Below are positions 28,119-37,200 of a DNA stretch of 37,624 bases, piece by piece. Location of the stretch: assembly GCA_903870815.1 (NCBI GenBank), contig CAIQEI010000127.1:1-37624 (forward strand), in the 5' to 3' direction. The notes under the pieces were generated by a model. That model did not search any database, was not told the origin of the DNA, and saw only the letters and a program-made list of their open reading frames with translations. Source of the stretch: an uncultured Verrucomicrobia subdivision 3 bacterium (GTDB lineage: Bacteria > Verrucomicrobiota > Verrucomicrobiia > Limisphaerales > UBA11358). A program made the position numbers and the translations under genes. Position 1 is the stretch's first letter; each line of letters begins with the position of its first letter.

Positions 28119-29747
28119 ATGAAAACCAAGCGTAATTTTATTCAAACCTGGCTGCTGGCAACGGGATTATGCCTGCTGGCCGCGGTGGCCGCCCCGGCCC
28201 AGCAGGTTTTCCAATACGCCACCGGCGCCGGCACTTTGTATTATACCACCAACAACGGAGCCGCGGCCATCCAGAGCTATTCCGGCAGTGACACCTCGCT
28301 GGCCATCCCCAATACCATCACCGGCCTGCCCGTCACCAGCATCGGGAGCGCGGCTTTCTACCAGAACTTCACCCTGACGAGCGTGTCCATCGGCACCAAT
28401 GTGGCCGCCCTCGCGGATAACGCGTTCTTTTATTGTCCGGCGCTGGCCGGCGTGTCCATCCCCGCCAGCGTCACCAACATCGGCCTGGCTCCGTTCGTGG
28501 ATTGCAAGAGCCTGACCGTGATCGCGTTGGCCACGAACAATCCGGATTTTGTCAGCACGAACCAGGCGTTGTATAACAAGGCTCGGACCTCGCTCATCCA
28601 ATTCCCGGGCGGCGTCACCGGCAGCTACAACCTCACCGCGGCCGTCACCAATGTCGGCGAGGCCTTCGTGGGCGCCACGTTGACCGCGATCACGGCGGAT
28701 CCGGCCAATGCCTATTATTACAGCACGAACGGCGTGTTGTTCGACAAGAGCCGGACCTACCTGGTCGCCTATCCCGGCGGGCTGGTTGGCGGTTATCTGG
28801 TGCCCACCAATGTTACGGTCATCGTGAGCGCGGCGTTCGAATACAGCGCCGGCATCACCAATGTCAGCATCGGCACCAACGTCGTCAGCATCGGGTCATT
28901 CGCGTTTTATGATTGCGCCAACCTGCTGGCGATCACGGTGAATCCGACCAACAAGTTTTACAGCAGCGTAAATAGCGTGCTGTTTGACAAGCATCAGACC
29001 AACCTCATCCAATATCCAGCCGGGCTGGCCGGCAGCTACATTGTTCCCGGCACCGTCACCAACATCCTAGACGGCGCGTTCGGCGATGCTGCCGGCCTGG
29101 TCAGCGTGGTGGTCCCGGACAGCGTCCGCACCCTGGGCGTCCAGGCTTTCTACAGTTGTCAAAGCCTGGTCAGCATCAGCCTGGGCAACGGCCTCACCAG
29201 CATCGGGCAGCAGGCCTTCAATGAATGCACGACCCTTACGGACATCGCGATCCCCAACAGCGTCACCAACATCGGTTCGTATGCCTTCTATTATTGCCCC
29301 GGCTTGCAAAGTGTGACATTCGGCGCCGGCCTCAAGAGCCTCGGGCAGGAGGCCTTCGGCGCCTGTCAGAGCCTGTCGTATGTTTGCTTTTCCGGGAACC
29401 AGCCGGCGGACGGCGGCAGCGTTTTTTACTTCGACACGGCCTTGACCCAGATTTTATACGTCAGCAGCACCGTCGGCTGGGGGGCCAGTTATGATGGCAT
29501 CCTGACGGCGCCCTGCCCGTCATGCGGCAACTTGGTGGCGTCGCCCACCTTGGGCATCCTCCGGTCCGGAACCAACGTAGTGGTGGGGTGGCCGGTCACG
29601 GCCACCGGATTCACTTTGCTCTCCACCACCAATCTCACGCCGCCCGTGGTTTGGAACACCGACGCGCCCCCCGCCATCTACAGCAGTTACTTCGTGGTTA
29701 CCAATCCGATCATCGGCACGAAAAAGTTTTACCGGCTGAAGCAGTGA
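28119..29747 (+). CDS. Secreted BspA-type leucine-rich-repeat protein with FYRL C-terminal domain
   Basis: 542 residues. A signal peptide spans residues 1-28 (KTKRNFIQTWLLATGLCLLAAVAAPAQQ). From about 60 to 430 there are repeated units of the LRR_5/BspA kind, such as GSYAFYYCPGLQSVTF and GQQAFNECTTLTDIAIPNSV, giving a surface solenoid often used for adhesion or ligand binding. Two longer modules contain the SVLFDKHQTNLIQYPAGLAGSY pattern. The last about 70 residues form a separate beta-rich domain: GTNVVVGWP, LLSTTNLTPPVVW and the end KKFYRLKQ. The same domain ends the giant protein at 34237-37281. A good ribosome site (GAGG, about 17 nt before ATG) is present. Predicted extracellular. Confidence 0.9.
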   Translation: MKTKRNFIQTWLLATGLCLLAAVAAPAQQVFQYATGAGTLYYTTNNGAAAIQSYSGSDTSLAIPNTITGLPVTSIGSAAFYQNFTLTSVSIGTNVAALADNAFFYCPALAGVSIPASVTNIGLAPFVDCKSLTVIALATNNPDFVSTNQALYNKARTSLIQFPGGVTGSYNLTAAVTNVGEAFVGATLTAITADPANAYYYSTNGVLFDKSRTYLVAYPGGLVGGYLVPTNVTVIVSAAFEYSAGITNVSIGTNVVSIGSFAFYDCANLLAITVNPTNKFYSSVNSVLFDKHQTNLIQYPAGLAGSYIVPGTVTNILDGAFGDAAGLVSVVVPDSVRTLGVQAFYSCQSLVSISLGNGLTSIGQQAFNECTTLTDIAIPNSVTNIGSYAFYYCPGLQSVTFGAGLKSLGQEAFGACQSLSYVCFSGNQPADGGSVFYFDTALTQILYVSSTVGWGASYDGILTAPCPSCGNLVASPTLGILRSGTNVVVGWPVTATGFTLLSTTNLTPPVVWNTDAPPAIYSSYFVVTNPIIGTKKFYRLKQ

Positions 29748-29951
29748 GGAAGCGCGGCACCGTGAGCGGTGTCTTCGTACGCGAGGAAAAGCCCGGGCCG
29801 TTCCTGACGACGCGCCAGCCTTTGCCGGTGACGACCATCGTCTGACTGGCAGTGATCCGACCCGTTCCGAGTAAAATACATTTTCGTTCGACCGCTTGGC
29901 GCAGGGCCGTGCCGGACCACCACCTTCCAACGTGGAGAAAATACCGGAATA
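29748..29951. other. Intergenic gap between convergent genes
   Basis: Only a small dyad GCACCG-TGAG-CGGTGT just after the LRR gene stop is seen. It lacks a T-run, so a terminator is not supported. Confidence 0.3.
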
Positions 29952-31061
29952 TCAACGTTGGGAGGCGGCCCGCAATATGGGCGCGACCCGGCTCCCCAAC
30001 AGCCCGATGGCGTGCATGAGCTTCGCGTGCGGCAAGGCCGCGACGTCCATCTGGAAGCTGATCCGTGAAATACCGCCCAAGGCTTCGCTGTGTTCGAGAA
30101 TCTTTTCCGCGACGTGTTCCGGGCTGCCCACGAGCAGAGCCCCGTGCCGGCCGAGCTGCGCATCGAAATGCGCGCGCGTCATCGGCGGCCAGTCGCGTTC
30201 CCGGCCTATTTCCGTCATCGCCCGGGCATAGCCGGGGTAAAACTCCTCGACCGCCTGTTCGGTGGTGTCGGCCACATAGCCCAGGGCGTGAACGCCGACC
30301 TTGAGTTGGGCCGCGGAAAAACCGGCGCGCCGGCCCATCTCCCGGTAACCGTTCACCAATGGCCGGAAGCGCCGGGGTTCGCCGCCGATGATGGCTACCA
30401 TCAATGGCAGACCCAAGGCACCGGCGCGGGCGAAGGATGCCGGGGTTCCGCCCACCCCGAGCCACACCGGCAGCGGATGCTGCATCGGCCGGGGATAAAC
30501 CCCTTGACCGGTCAGCGCCGCGCGATGCCGGCCCGACCATTGCACCTGTTCGTTGTCGCGGATGTTGAGCAAGAGATCCAGCTTCTCGGCAAACAGGTCG
30601 TCGTAATCTTTCAGCTCCAGCCCGAACAGCGGGAAGGATTCAATGAACGACCCGCGCCCGACCACCATTTCCGCCCGGCCCTGGGAGAGCAGGTCCAGCG
30701 TGGCGAATTCCTGGAAGACGCGAACCGGATCCGCCGCGCTCAAAACCGTGACGGCGCTGGTCAGGCGGATGCGATTGGTGCGGGTGGCTGCGGCGGCGAG
30801 AATGACCGGCGGCGCCGAATCGAGGAATTCCTTGCGATGATGTTCGCCGATGCCGAACACTTCGAGGCCGGCCTGTTCAGCCTGGACGATGCGGTCCACC
30901 AGATTACGGATGGCTTCGGAGGAATTGGCGGCGCTGCCCGCGGCGTCCGGGGTGAAGGCCGTGGCAAAACTGTCGACGCCGACCTGCATCGGCAATTTTT
31001 CCGGGCCGGGCGCCGCGGGCTTCCCGACCGTTGATCCGGCTGGAATGGTTACATTCATCAT
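29952..31061 (-). CDS. LLM-class flavin-dependent oxidoreductase
   Basis: 369 residues of the bacterial luciferase-like fold, FMN or F420 dependent monooxygenase or dehydrogenase. Motifs: QVGVDSFATAF, the helix EAIRNLVDRIVQAEQAGLEVFGIGEHHRKEF (family GEHH), RIRLTSAVTVLSAADPVRVFQEFATLDLLSQGRAEMVVGRGSF, FAEKLDLLL and PLPVWLGVGGTPASFARAGALGLPLM. GSPEHVAEKIL and ISFQMDVAALPH mark the C-terminal end. No signal peptide. The Met at 31061 is followed directly by a second Met (31058); either can be the start. It faces the LRR gene and is transcribed alone. The substrate cannot be deduced. Confidence 0.93.
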   Translation of the reverse strand: MMNVTIPAGSTVGKPAAPGPEKLPMQVGVDSFATAFTPDAAGSAANSSEAIRNLVDRIVQAEQAGLEVFGIGEHHRKEFLDSAPPVILAAAATRTNRIRLTSAVTVLSAADPVRVFQEFATLDLLSQGRAEMVVGRGSFIESFPLFGLELKDYDDLFAEKLDLLLNIRDNEQVQWSGRHRAALTGQGVYPRPMQHPLPVWLGVGGTPASFARAGALGLPLMVAIIGGEPRRFRPLVNGYREMGRRAGFSAAQLKVGVHALGYVADTTEQAVEEFYPGYARAMTEIGRERDWPPMTRAHFDAQLGRHGALLVGSPEHVAEKILEHSEALGGISRISFQMDVAALPHAKLMHAIGLLGSRVAPILRAASQR

Positions 31062-31418
31062 GCTTTCAAGATGGCACAGGTTGGGTCAGTGGAATAAATA
31101 CCAAGTTGTGCGTCTGAGCATAACCACAGGATATGCTCGATTCCAGCCCCGCGCCGGACGCCGGACCGGCAATGATGCGGCTCGGGGGCAGTCGATTAGG
31201 AGGTGGGACAGGGGATGTCCGCGGAAGGCTCGACCGCCACCGAGCTAAACTATTATTCTTTCAATCCTGCGATTTTGTCTATGGGGTGTTTACCCCATAG
31301 ACAACCAGATCAGCTAAATGACCCCGATCCGGTGCGCGGACTTCGGTATCCGTCGGTTACCTGCCCGTCCGGGGGCGCAATGCTTGCGAATGACATGGTC
31401 TGCGGCCGGGCCGCGGAT
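31062..31418. other. Intergenic region with hairpin copy 2
   Basis: No gene is supported. The only clear structure is the perfect 13-bp hairpin at 31275-31304. The rest shows no promoter or RNA gene that I can defend. Confidence 0.4.
31275..31304. repeat. ATGGGGT/ACCCCAT hairpin, copy 2
   Basis: TTGTCTATGGGGT / ACCCCATAGACAA is a perfect 13-bp stem with loop GTTT. It has the same core and loop as copy 1 at 26598. No T-run follows on either strand. Confidence 0.85.
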
Positions 31419-32267
31419 TCAATTTGACGCTCGTTCCGCATCCACTTCGGCTTGCAGCGTCAGGGGCGGAACGGGATAAAATGTGGGCGCACCGGGGACA
31501 TAAATACCGAGGGCGGCCAGACGCGTGGAAATCGCGAGGCAATTGGCCCGATAATCCGTGACCTGCTGATTGGCACTGGCGGCCCGGTCGTTGGCGACAA
31601 CGGCCCGGTCGTTGGCCCTTTCCACGCGCGCCACGTATTCCCGATAATTATCCTGGGCCTGCAGTTCCGTGAACCGGTCAGCCGTCCCCTCAGCCCGGGC
31701 CAGTTCGGCAGCTTTTACCTGCGCAGCGGCCGCAACCACGGTTGCGCCCCGGGTTGCCAACCCGTCGTTGACGACGGCGGCCTGGGCATTGTACTCGCTG
31801 GCGATAGCCATGCTTTGCGGCAGGAAACCAAGGTTGTAATTATATTCGCGCAGGTCCGCCAGAATTTCCAGGCGCGTCTGGATTTTTTCCGCCAGGGAAC
31901 GACCGTCCTGCCAGATTCGCTGAAGCTGACGCTCCATGACCGCGCCTGACACATTTGTCCCCTGCCCCGATACAAAGATGGTCAGGCCGGCATAGGCTAT
32001 CCTGGTTTCCAGGAGGGCCTGAAGTTGAGCCGGCGACAAATCGGCCAGCTGGATTCGGGGCAGATAGGTCAGATTCCTTTCCAAGACCAGTCCCTTCACA
32101 TCCAGCACGCGAACCATGCCGGCGACATTGGACAGCACCAGAAAATCGCCCGTCGGTGGTTTGAGCAAACTGCCGGCAGCATCGCGGGTGGCCACCAATT
32201 GCCCTTGGGCAACGGTCACCAAGGCCATCACGATCAGACTTGAAATCAACCAATATAGGCTTTTCAT
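31419..32267 (-). CDS. Secreted protein of unknown function with a long helical region
   Basis: 282 residues; no family recognised. A signal peptide covers about residues 1-22 (KSLYWLISSLIVMALVTVAQG). Residues 25-115 look beta-rich with a VLSNVAGMVRVLDVKGLVLER segment. From about 110 to 245 the sequence is highly charged and Ala/Arg-rich (EKIQTRLEILADLREYN; AQVKAAELARAEGTADRFTELQAQDNYREYVARVERANDRA), typical of coiled-coil helices. The last 30 residues are Pro-rich. Likely periplasmic or surface-attached. It stands alone between the LLM gene and the small membrane-protein genes. Confidence 0.7.
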   Translation of the reverse strand: MKSLYWLISSLIVMALVTVAQGQLVATRDAAGSLLKPPTGDFLVLSNVAGMVRVLDVKGLVLERNLTYLPRIQLADLSPAQLQALLETRIAYAGLTIFVSGQGTNVSGAVMERQLQRIWQDGRSLAEKIQTRLEILADLREYNYNLGFLPQSMAIASEYNAQAAVVNDGLATRGATVVAAAAQVKAAELARAEGTADRFTELQAQDNYREYVARVERANDRAVVANDRAASANQQVTDYRANCLAISTRLAALGIYVPGAPTFYPVPPLTLQAEVDAERASN

Positions 32268-32327
32268 CAGAATTAACGGGGTTAAGAACGTTGACCTTGA
32301 TTATTGAATTACCCCAAGTCTGATCCG

Positions 32328-32393
32328 TCACGGCATCTTGCCGGCAAAAACCGACACGACAATCAGTGCCAGTAATAGAATCTCCCCGTCCAT
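32328..32393 (-). CDS. Possible 21-residue hydrophobic peptide
   Basis: An ATG at 32393 opens MDGEILLLALIVVSVFAGKMP, one potential membrane helix with an acidic start and a basic end. It begins 7 nt after the stop of the DUF3309-like gene on the same strand, so it could be translated by re-initiation. There is no ribosome site and no family match I know. Coding status is uncertain. Confidence 0.25.
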   Translation of the reverse strand: MDGEILLLALIVVSVFAGKMP

Positions 32394-32399
32394 GGACGA

Positions 32400-32558
32400 T
32401 CAGCTATTCTTGGTGCGGAAACCGCCCGCGAGATAAATAACCAGGCAGATCAGCAGGACCAGGCCGAGTCCACTGCCACCGATGACCGGGCCGCCCATGT
32501 AAAATCCGCCACCACCCACTAGCAGCAGCAGCACCACCATAATTAGTAATATATTCAT
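32400..32558 (-). CDS. Small Gly/Leu-rich membrane protein (DUF3309-like)
   Basis: 52 residues: NILLIMVVLLLLVGGGGF, then a Gly-rich turn (YMGGPVIGGSGLG) and a second hydrophobic stretch LVLLICLVIYLAGGF before a basic end. The two-helix hairpin with a central glycine loop resembles DUF3309 proteins, which are short, abundant and of unknown function in many bacteria. The ATG at 32558 is chosen over an upstream open frame that has no membrane-protein character. TATAAC (minus strand, 32565-32570) may be its -10. The ATGGGGT hairpin copy 3 lies 33-54 nt upstream of the start. Confidence 0.6.
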   Translation of the reverse strand: MNILLIMVVLLLLVGGGGFYMGGPVIGGSGLGLVLLICLVIYLAGGFRTKNS

Positions 32559-32590
32559 AGCCCAGTTATAATGCCGTTGGCGCACAATTG

Positions 32591-32612
32591 CTATGGGGTC
32601 TTCACCCCATAG
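32591..32612. repeat. ATGGGGT/ACCCCAT hairpin, copy 3
   Basis: CTATGGGGT-CTTC-ACCCCATAG, a perfect 9-bp stem with a different tetraloop. It lies 33-54 nt upstream of the small membrane-protein start on the minus strand. Confidence 0.8.
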
Positions 32613-32772
32613 GATGGGCAGGTTCGCGCACCAGGGGGCTATACGTATAACACCTGATACCAACCGGCCAGACGGCGCGATAATCTCATTCTCGTGAGCC
32701 TGCTTGAGTGGCTTATCCGGTAACAACCACCAGCACAGGCAAAACGTAAAGTCACCATCCATAACATAACAA

Positions 32773-33438
32773 ATGAAACAGAATTTATTCATCGCCGCCC
32801 TCGCCGTTGGCTTGGGCGTTTCGGTCGCCGTGGGTCAGGGCACCCTTAATTTCAGGGGCCTTAATGAGGTTCAGTTCAATTCCAGCGGGGATACTTTTCA
32901 ATTAAATCCCGTCGCGGGTACCAGCGACACGCCGCAATTCGCCTTTACGGGAGCGGACAGCGCCTTGACCGGCTGGATTTCCGGCGCGCCCTGGGCGGTT
33001 GATCTGGCCAGTTTGTTTTCCACCACGGTTGGGGGACTCACTTATCAGCAGGCTCCGGTAACCGGCGGCGGAATGTTGAACATATTTGACGGGGTGACGG
33101 CCCTGACCGGCAACCTGACCTGGCTTGAGCTCCACCTGCAGTCAAATGGCCAGGGCGGTTTCGCGGATTCCTTGTCCGTCAATTTATCGGGCCTGATTTA
33201 TACCGGCGCCAATGTGGATTTGCAGGCGCTGGCTGCCGATGGGTATGGCAATCTAAATTTAACCTTTCAAGTCTCCGGCGGAGCGCCTGACCTGGCTGGT
33301 CTCTTTGCCGGCAATACGACCACTTCGTTCTCGGGGGCCCTTTCGCCGGCGCCGGAACCATCAACTACAGCGTTGCTTCTGTTGCCAACCGTTTTCATCG
33401 CGATCCGCCTTTGGCGGAAACGCCGGCTGGCGATTTAG
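32773..33438 (+). CDS. PEP-CTERM-sorted secreted protein
   Basis: 221 residues. A signal peptide (about 1-21, KQNLFIAALAVGLGVSVAVGQ) is followed by a beta-rich, Ser/Gly/Thr-rich domain of about 165 residues. The end is a classic PEP-CTERM tripartite signal: PAPEPS (about 195-200), a hydrophobic helix TTALLLLPTVFIAIRLW and a basic tail RKRRLAI. Exosortase/EpsH would cleave and anchor it, so an exosortase gene is expected elsewhere in the genome. The mature domain family is not recognised. Start ATG at 32773 gives a compact signal peptide. Confidence 0.9.
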   Translation: MKQNLFIAALAVGLGVSVAVGQGTLNFRGLNEVQFNSSGDTFQLNPVAGTSDTPQFAFTGADSALTGWISGAPWAVDLASLFSTTVGGLTYQQAPVTGGGMLNIFDGVTALTGNLTWLELHLQSNGQGGFADSLSVNLSGLIYTGANVDLQALAADGYGNLNLTFQVSGGAPDLAGLFAGNTTTSFSGALSPAPEPSTTALLLLPTVFIAIRLWRKRRLAI

Positions 33439-33551
33439 CGCCAGGGCGGTTGCGCACAGTCGCCATTGTCCGGCTATTCCCCAGTTCTATGCCACGCGTC
33501 AGTCTTTGCCGCCGGCCAGGATTTGACCGCGGCTACCACCCCCATTGGGCT

Positions 33552-34064
33552 CTAGCGGAAACTGATTGTCTGGGGATGCGCCGGCGCGAGCGCGATTGCC
33601 TTGACCTGGTCGGCAAAATGATAGTCCGGGGCGAATATCATTTTCTGGTCGCCCACCATGAACCACAGGCTGACGGTGCCGTGATTGCCGTCCTTCGGGA
33701 TCGCCGTGATTTCGACGTGCCGGACTATCCCGTTTTTGGTGGACGTAGCCGTGCCGGTAACGGCCACGGTTTTACCCTCGCTGACCGCCGCCAACACTTT
33801 ATCCGTAACGTTAATGAGCAGCCGACCGCGGTCGCTTTTGAAGAAATAAGGGAAAACCTTGACCTTGAAATCGCCAATGTAAACGCCGTTGGCGCGCGTG
33901 AGCGGGCCGATGATGAGCGTGGCCTTGGCCGCGGGCAATGGCATGGTGCTGTTCTCCATGATGAGCACCCGGCCGCCGGCCACAGAATTGGTCACCAACG
34001 GCGCCGCTTGGCTCGCACCCCCACCGACCGCCAGGAGCAACAGTAACAGAAAAGCTTTATGCAT
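33552..34064 (-). CDS. Secreted protein of unknown function
   Basis: 170 residues. The start at 34064 gives a compact signal peptide (HKAFLLLLLLAVGGGASQAAP). The mature part includes GGRVLIMENSTMPLPAAKATLIIGPLTR, a repeated beta-strand look (VYIGDFKVKVFPYFFKSDRGRLLINVTDKV) and AVTGTATSTKNGIVRHVEITAIP. The pattern is that of small beta-barrel secreted proteins, but no family is recognised. The open frame continues 42 codons upstream through non-membrane sequence, so the later ATG is favoured. It lies between the PEP-CTERM gene and the giant GloVer gene on the minus strand. Confidence 0.65.
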   Translation of the reverse strand: MHKAFLLLLLLAVGGGASQAAPLVTNSVAGGRVLIMENSTMPLPAAKATLIIGPLTRANGVYIGDFKVKVFPYFFKSDRGRLLINVTDKVLAAVSEGKTVAVTGTATSTKNGIVRHVEITAIPKDGNHGTVSLWFMVGDQKMIFAPDYHFADQVKAIALAPAHPQTISFR

Positions 34065-34236
34065 ATGCGGGCGAAAGATAGTGCCTGAGGGCATTTTCTC
34101 AAAGTGACATTTGGGTGGCATCCGCTCCTTGCGGTGTTGCCGATGCTCCAGGCACAGCGTCAGGTAACGGAAACAATTCTTTAACCACATTATCCCCCAA
34201 ACCCGTTCCGCCAGCGTTAGGGTTCGTGGCCTGACA

Positions 34237-37200
34237 TTACTGAATCAATCGATAAAACTTTGCCGTGGAGGAAATGGCATTGGTCACGGTGTTAAGCCCG
34301 CCAATAACGAATGAGCCGGCAGAATTCGTGATCCAGATGACCGTCGGGGCGAGGTTCGTGGTGGATTCCAAATTGAAAACACCGATACTCATCGGCCAGG
34401 TCAAAATCACATTCGTTCCGATGAGCTTTATGGCCAACCGGGGCTGTGGCAGGGTGAAGTTGAACAATGTGCCATTGCCCAAACTGCCGCCACTGGCACT
34501 CCCATAAAGGACATTGCCCGACAGGAACAAATCACCTGCGGGATTGGATCCGTCGCCACCGCCGGTGAAATTATACAGGTTGGTAAAACCCGAGCCGTCC
34601 GTGTTGATGGCAAAAAGGGTGCCGTAGGTTAAAGCGCCGCCGCCGGCGCTGCCATACAGGGTGTGGCCCGATAAAGTCAAACCGCCTTGCGGGTTGGCTC
34701 CGTCATTGCCACCGGTGAAACTATACAGGTTGGTGAAAATCAATCCATTGGTGCTGACGGCATACACCACGCCATTGCTCTTGGCGCCCCCATAAGGCGT
34801 CACGCCGTAAAGGAAGTTCCCGGATAAAACCAATCCCTTGAAGGGATAAGCGCCATCGCTGTTGGTTCCATTGACCGGGGACGAAAAATTATGCAGGATC
34901 TTGAAACCGGTTCCCGTATCAAAGGCGAAGGCCGTGCCGGCGGCGTTTGCACCTCCATTTTCGGCCGTCCCATAGAGGGTGGTGCCCGAAACCACCAGAT
35001 GCGATTGGGGATAAAGCCCGGCTACGTTGACGTTGTTGCCGGCCGGGGTGTCAAACGAATACAGATCACCAAAACTGCCGCCATTGGTGTTGAGGGTGAA
35101 AAGAGCGCCCCAGTTGTGGGAGCCGCCAAATTCCGTCAGGCCATACAGGGTGCTGCCGGATAGGGTCACCCCCGCCAACGGCTCGGAACCGGTGCCGGCG
35201 ATAGCGAGGTTAAAATTATTGTACAAGTTGGTAAAGCCCGAGCCATTGGTGTTGATGGCAAACACGGTGCCCCCGCCGCCCCCGCCGCCCAGCGCCGTGG
35301 TCCCATACAGGGTGGCGCCCGATAAAATCAAGGAGCTCGGATCGCCGCCGTTTACAAACGAGGAAATAAAATTATTATACAGATTGGTAAAGCCCGAACC
35401 ATCGGTACCGGTGGCAAACACGGTGCCCAGGCCGCTGATGCCGCCGTGAACCGTCGTCCCATAGATTTTATTGGCCGATACAATCACGGGATTGGGATTT
35501 GCGCCGAAATTGGTCGAGAAAGTATAAAGGGTGTGGAACGCCGGAACGGGATTGCTGTAGACATTAATTCCGACAAGGCCCGTGACGGTCAGGGGCGAGG
35601 CACCCTGGGCGCTCCGGGCGACCAGACTCGGCGAATAAGCACCGACGAGCGTGTAAACGTGCGCAGGATTTTGAATCGTGCTGGTCCCGCCATCACCAAA
35701 GCTCCAGTTCCAATTGGTCACCGGGTAGCCACCGCTGTCCACGCCCGAACTCGCGAACTGCACCGTCCAGGGCGCCAAACCGGAGGCCGGGGCGGCGCTA
35801 ACGTTTAGCGTATTATTGGTGAGGGTTATCATTCCCGGACCGGTTACGGATAGGGGCGTTGTCCCAAAGGTGCTGTAGGCATTGAGGCTGGGCGAAAATG
35901 ATCCGCCATTGGTATAAAGATGCGAGGGACTTTGCGCCGTGCTGGTGCCACCATCGCCAAAACTCCAATTCCAATTGGTGACCGTGTTGCCGAGGCTGTC
36001 CAGCGTTGGGCTGGTGAACTGAACGGTCACCGGCGCCAGGCCGGATAGCGGCGTAGCGGTGACGGTCAAAGTGGGCGAAACCGGTTTGGCAAAGCTGACC
36101 TGTTCGAGGAACGCAACTTGGGTGGGATCCGTGTCTCCATTGGCGTATGCCGTCCAACTCAAGGTGTGCTGGCCGGGCCCGATGGCGTAAGGTCCGTCCG
36201 GGGTCCAGGCGGTGTCGCCGGTGATACTGTTTGAATTGTTGCCGTCCACGTCGAATTCGCAACTAAAGCCGGCGTTATTATCGTTGGCGATGGTGGACCA
36301 GGAATACGTGAGCGTTCCGGGGCCGTTGACTACCACGGATAAGGTCGATGCCTGGCTGCCCGTCACGCTCCCGCTTTGCGCGGCCGCCGTGGCGCCATTG
36401 TAGGTGTTGGTGGTTTCAGTGAACCAGGCGGCGTCACCCATGGTGGCCCAGGGCAAATTGGTGGTGTTCAGGTCGGCATTAAAATTGGCCACCGGGCTGC
36501 CGACCGTGAATTGCACGTTGGCATAGTCCCACACGCGCCAGGTCGAAACCCAACCGGCGAGCGGACTTCCAGAACTGTTGGTAGGCACCGAACAGACCAC
36601 GCCGGTCGAGGAATAGTAGTATGTATCCAGGGTGATGTTGTTGACTCCCGCAGCCAGGGTGTCCCCGGAGAAACTTTGTTGCGTCACTGGCAATGTGTGG
36701 TCGGAACTTGGCGTATAAAGGATTTGCTCATTGTAGTTGGTCGGGCTTTCCCAGAGAAAAGTCGGCTGGCTGGTGACGTTCAACGCGTTATTGGGCGGAT
36801 AAACCACAGAAACGAGGGGAATGGCGTTACTGCCAAGGTTGGCCGTGACGGTAAAATGATAGGTATTGGTGGTGACCGTATTGGTGACGAAGATGGTCCA
36901 CTGTCCGTTCGTGATGTTTTGTATGAATGAGTCGCTGAAATTCGTCGAGTCAAACAAGCCGAAGCCGCTGCTGCCGGCGCTGCTGACCTGATTGAAGCCG
37001 CTGGTGTCGTATTGAAATAGCGAGGCGGAGGCGTTGGCGTTCGTGGGCCAGCCTGGCGAAACGACGAAGTAGTTCCCGAAGGAAACGTTGGGCAGCGTGA
37101 TGTTTGTATTCAGACCGCAATAAAAAGAGTAATATTGAGAACCTTGGTAGTTGGCACGATTCAAGTCCAACTCCACCGTCAACCCGGCGCGGGCGACGGG

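Noticed and set aside
29748-29790. The dyad after the LRR gene as a terminator
   Set aside because: Short stem without a following T-run.
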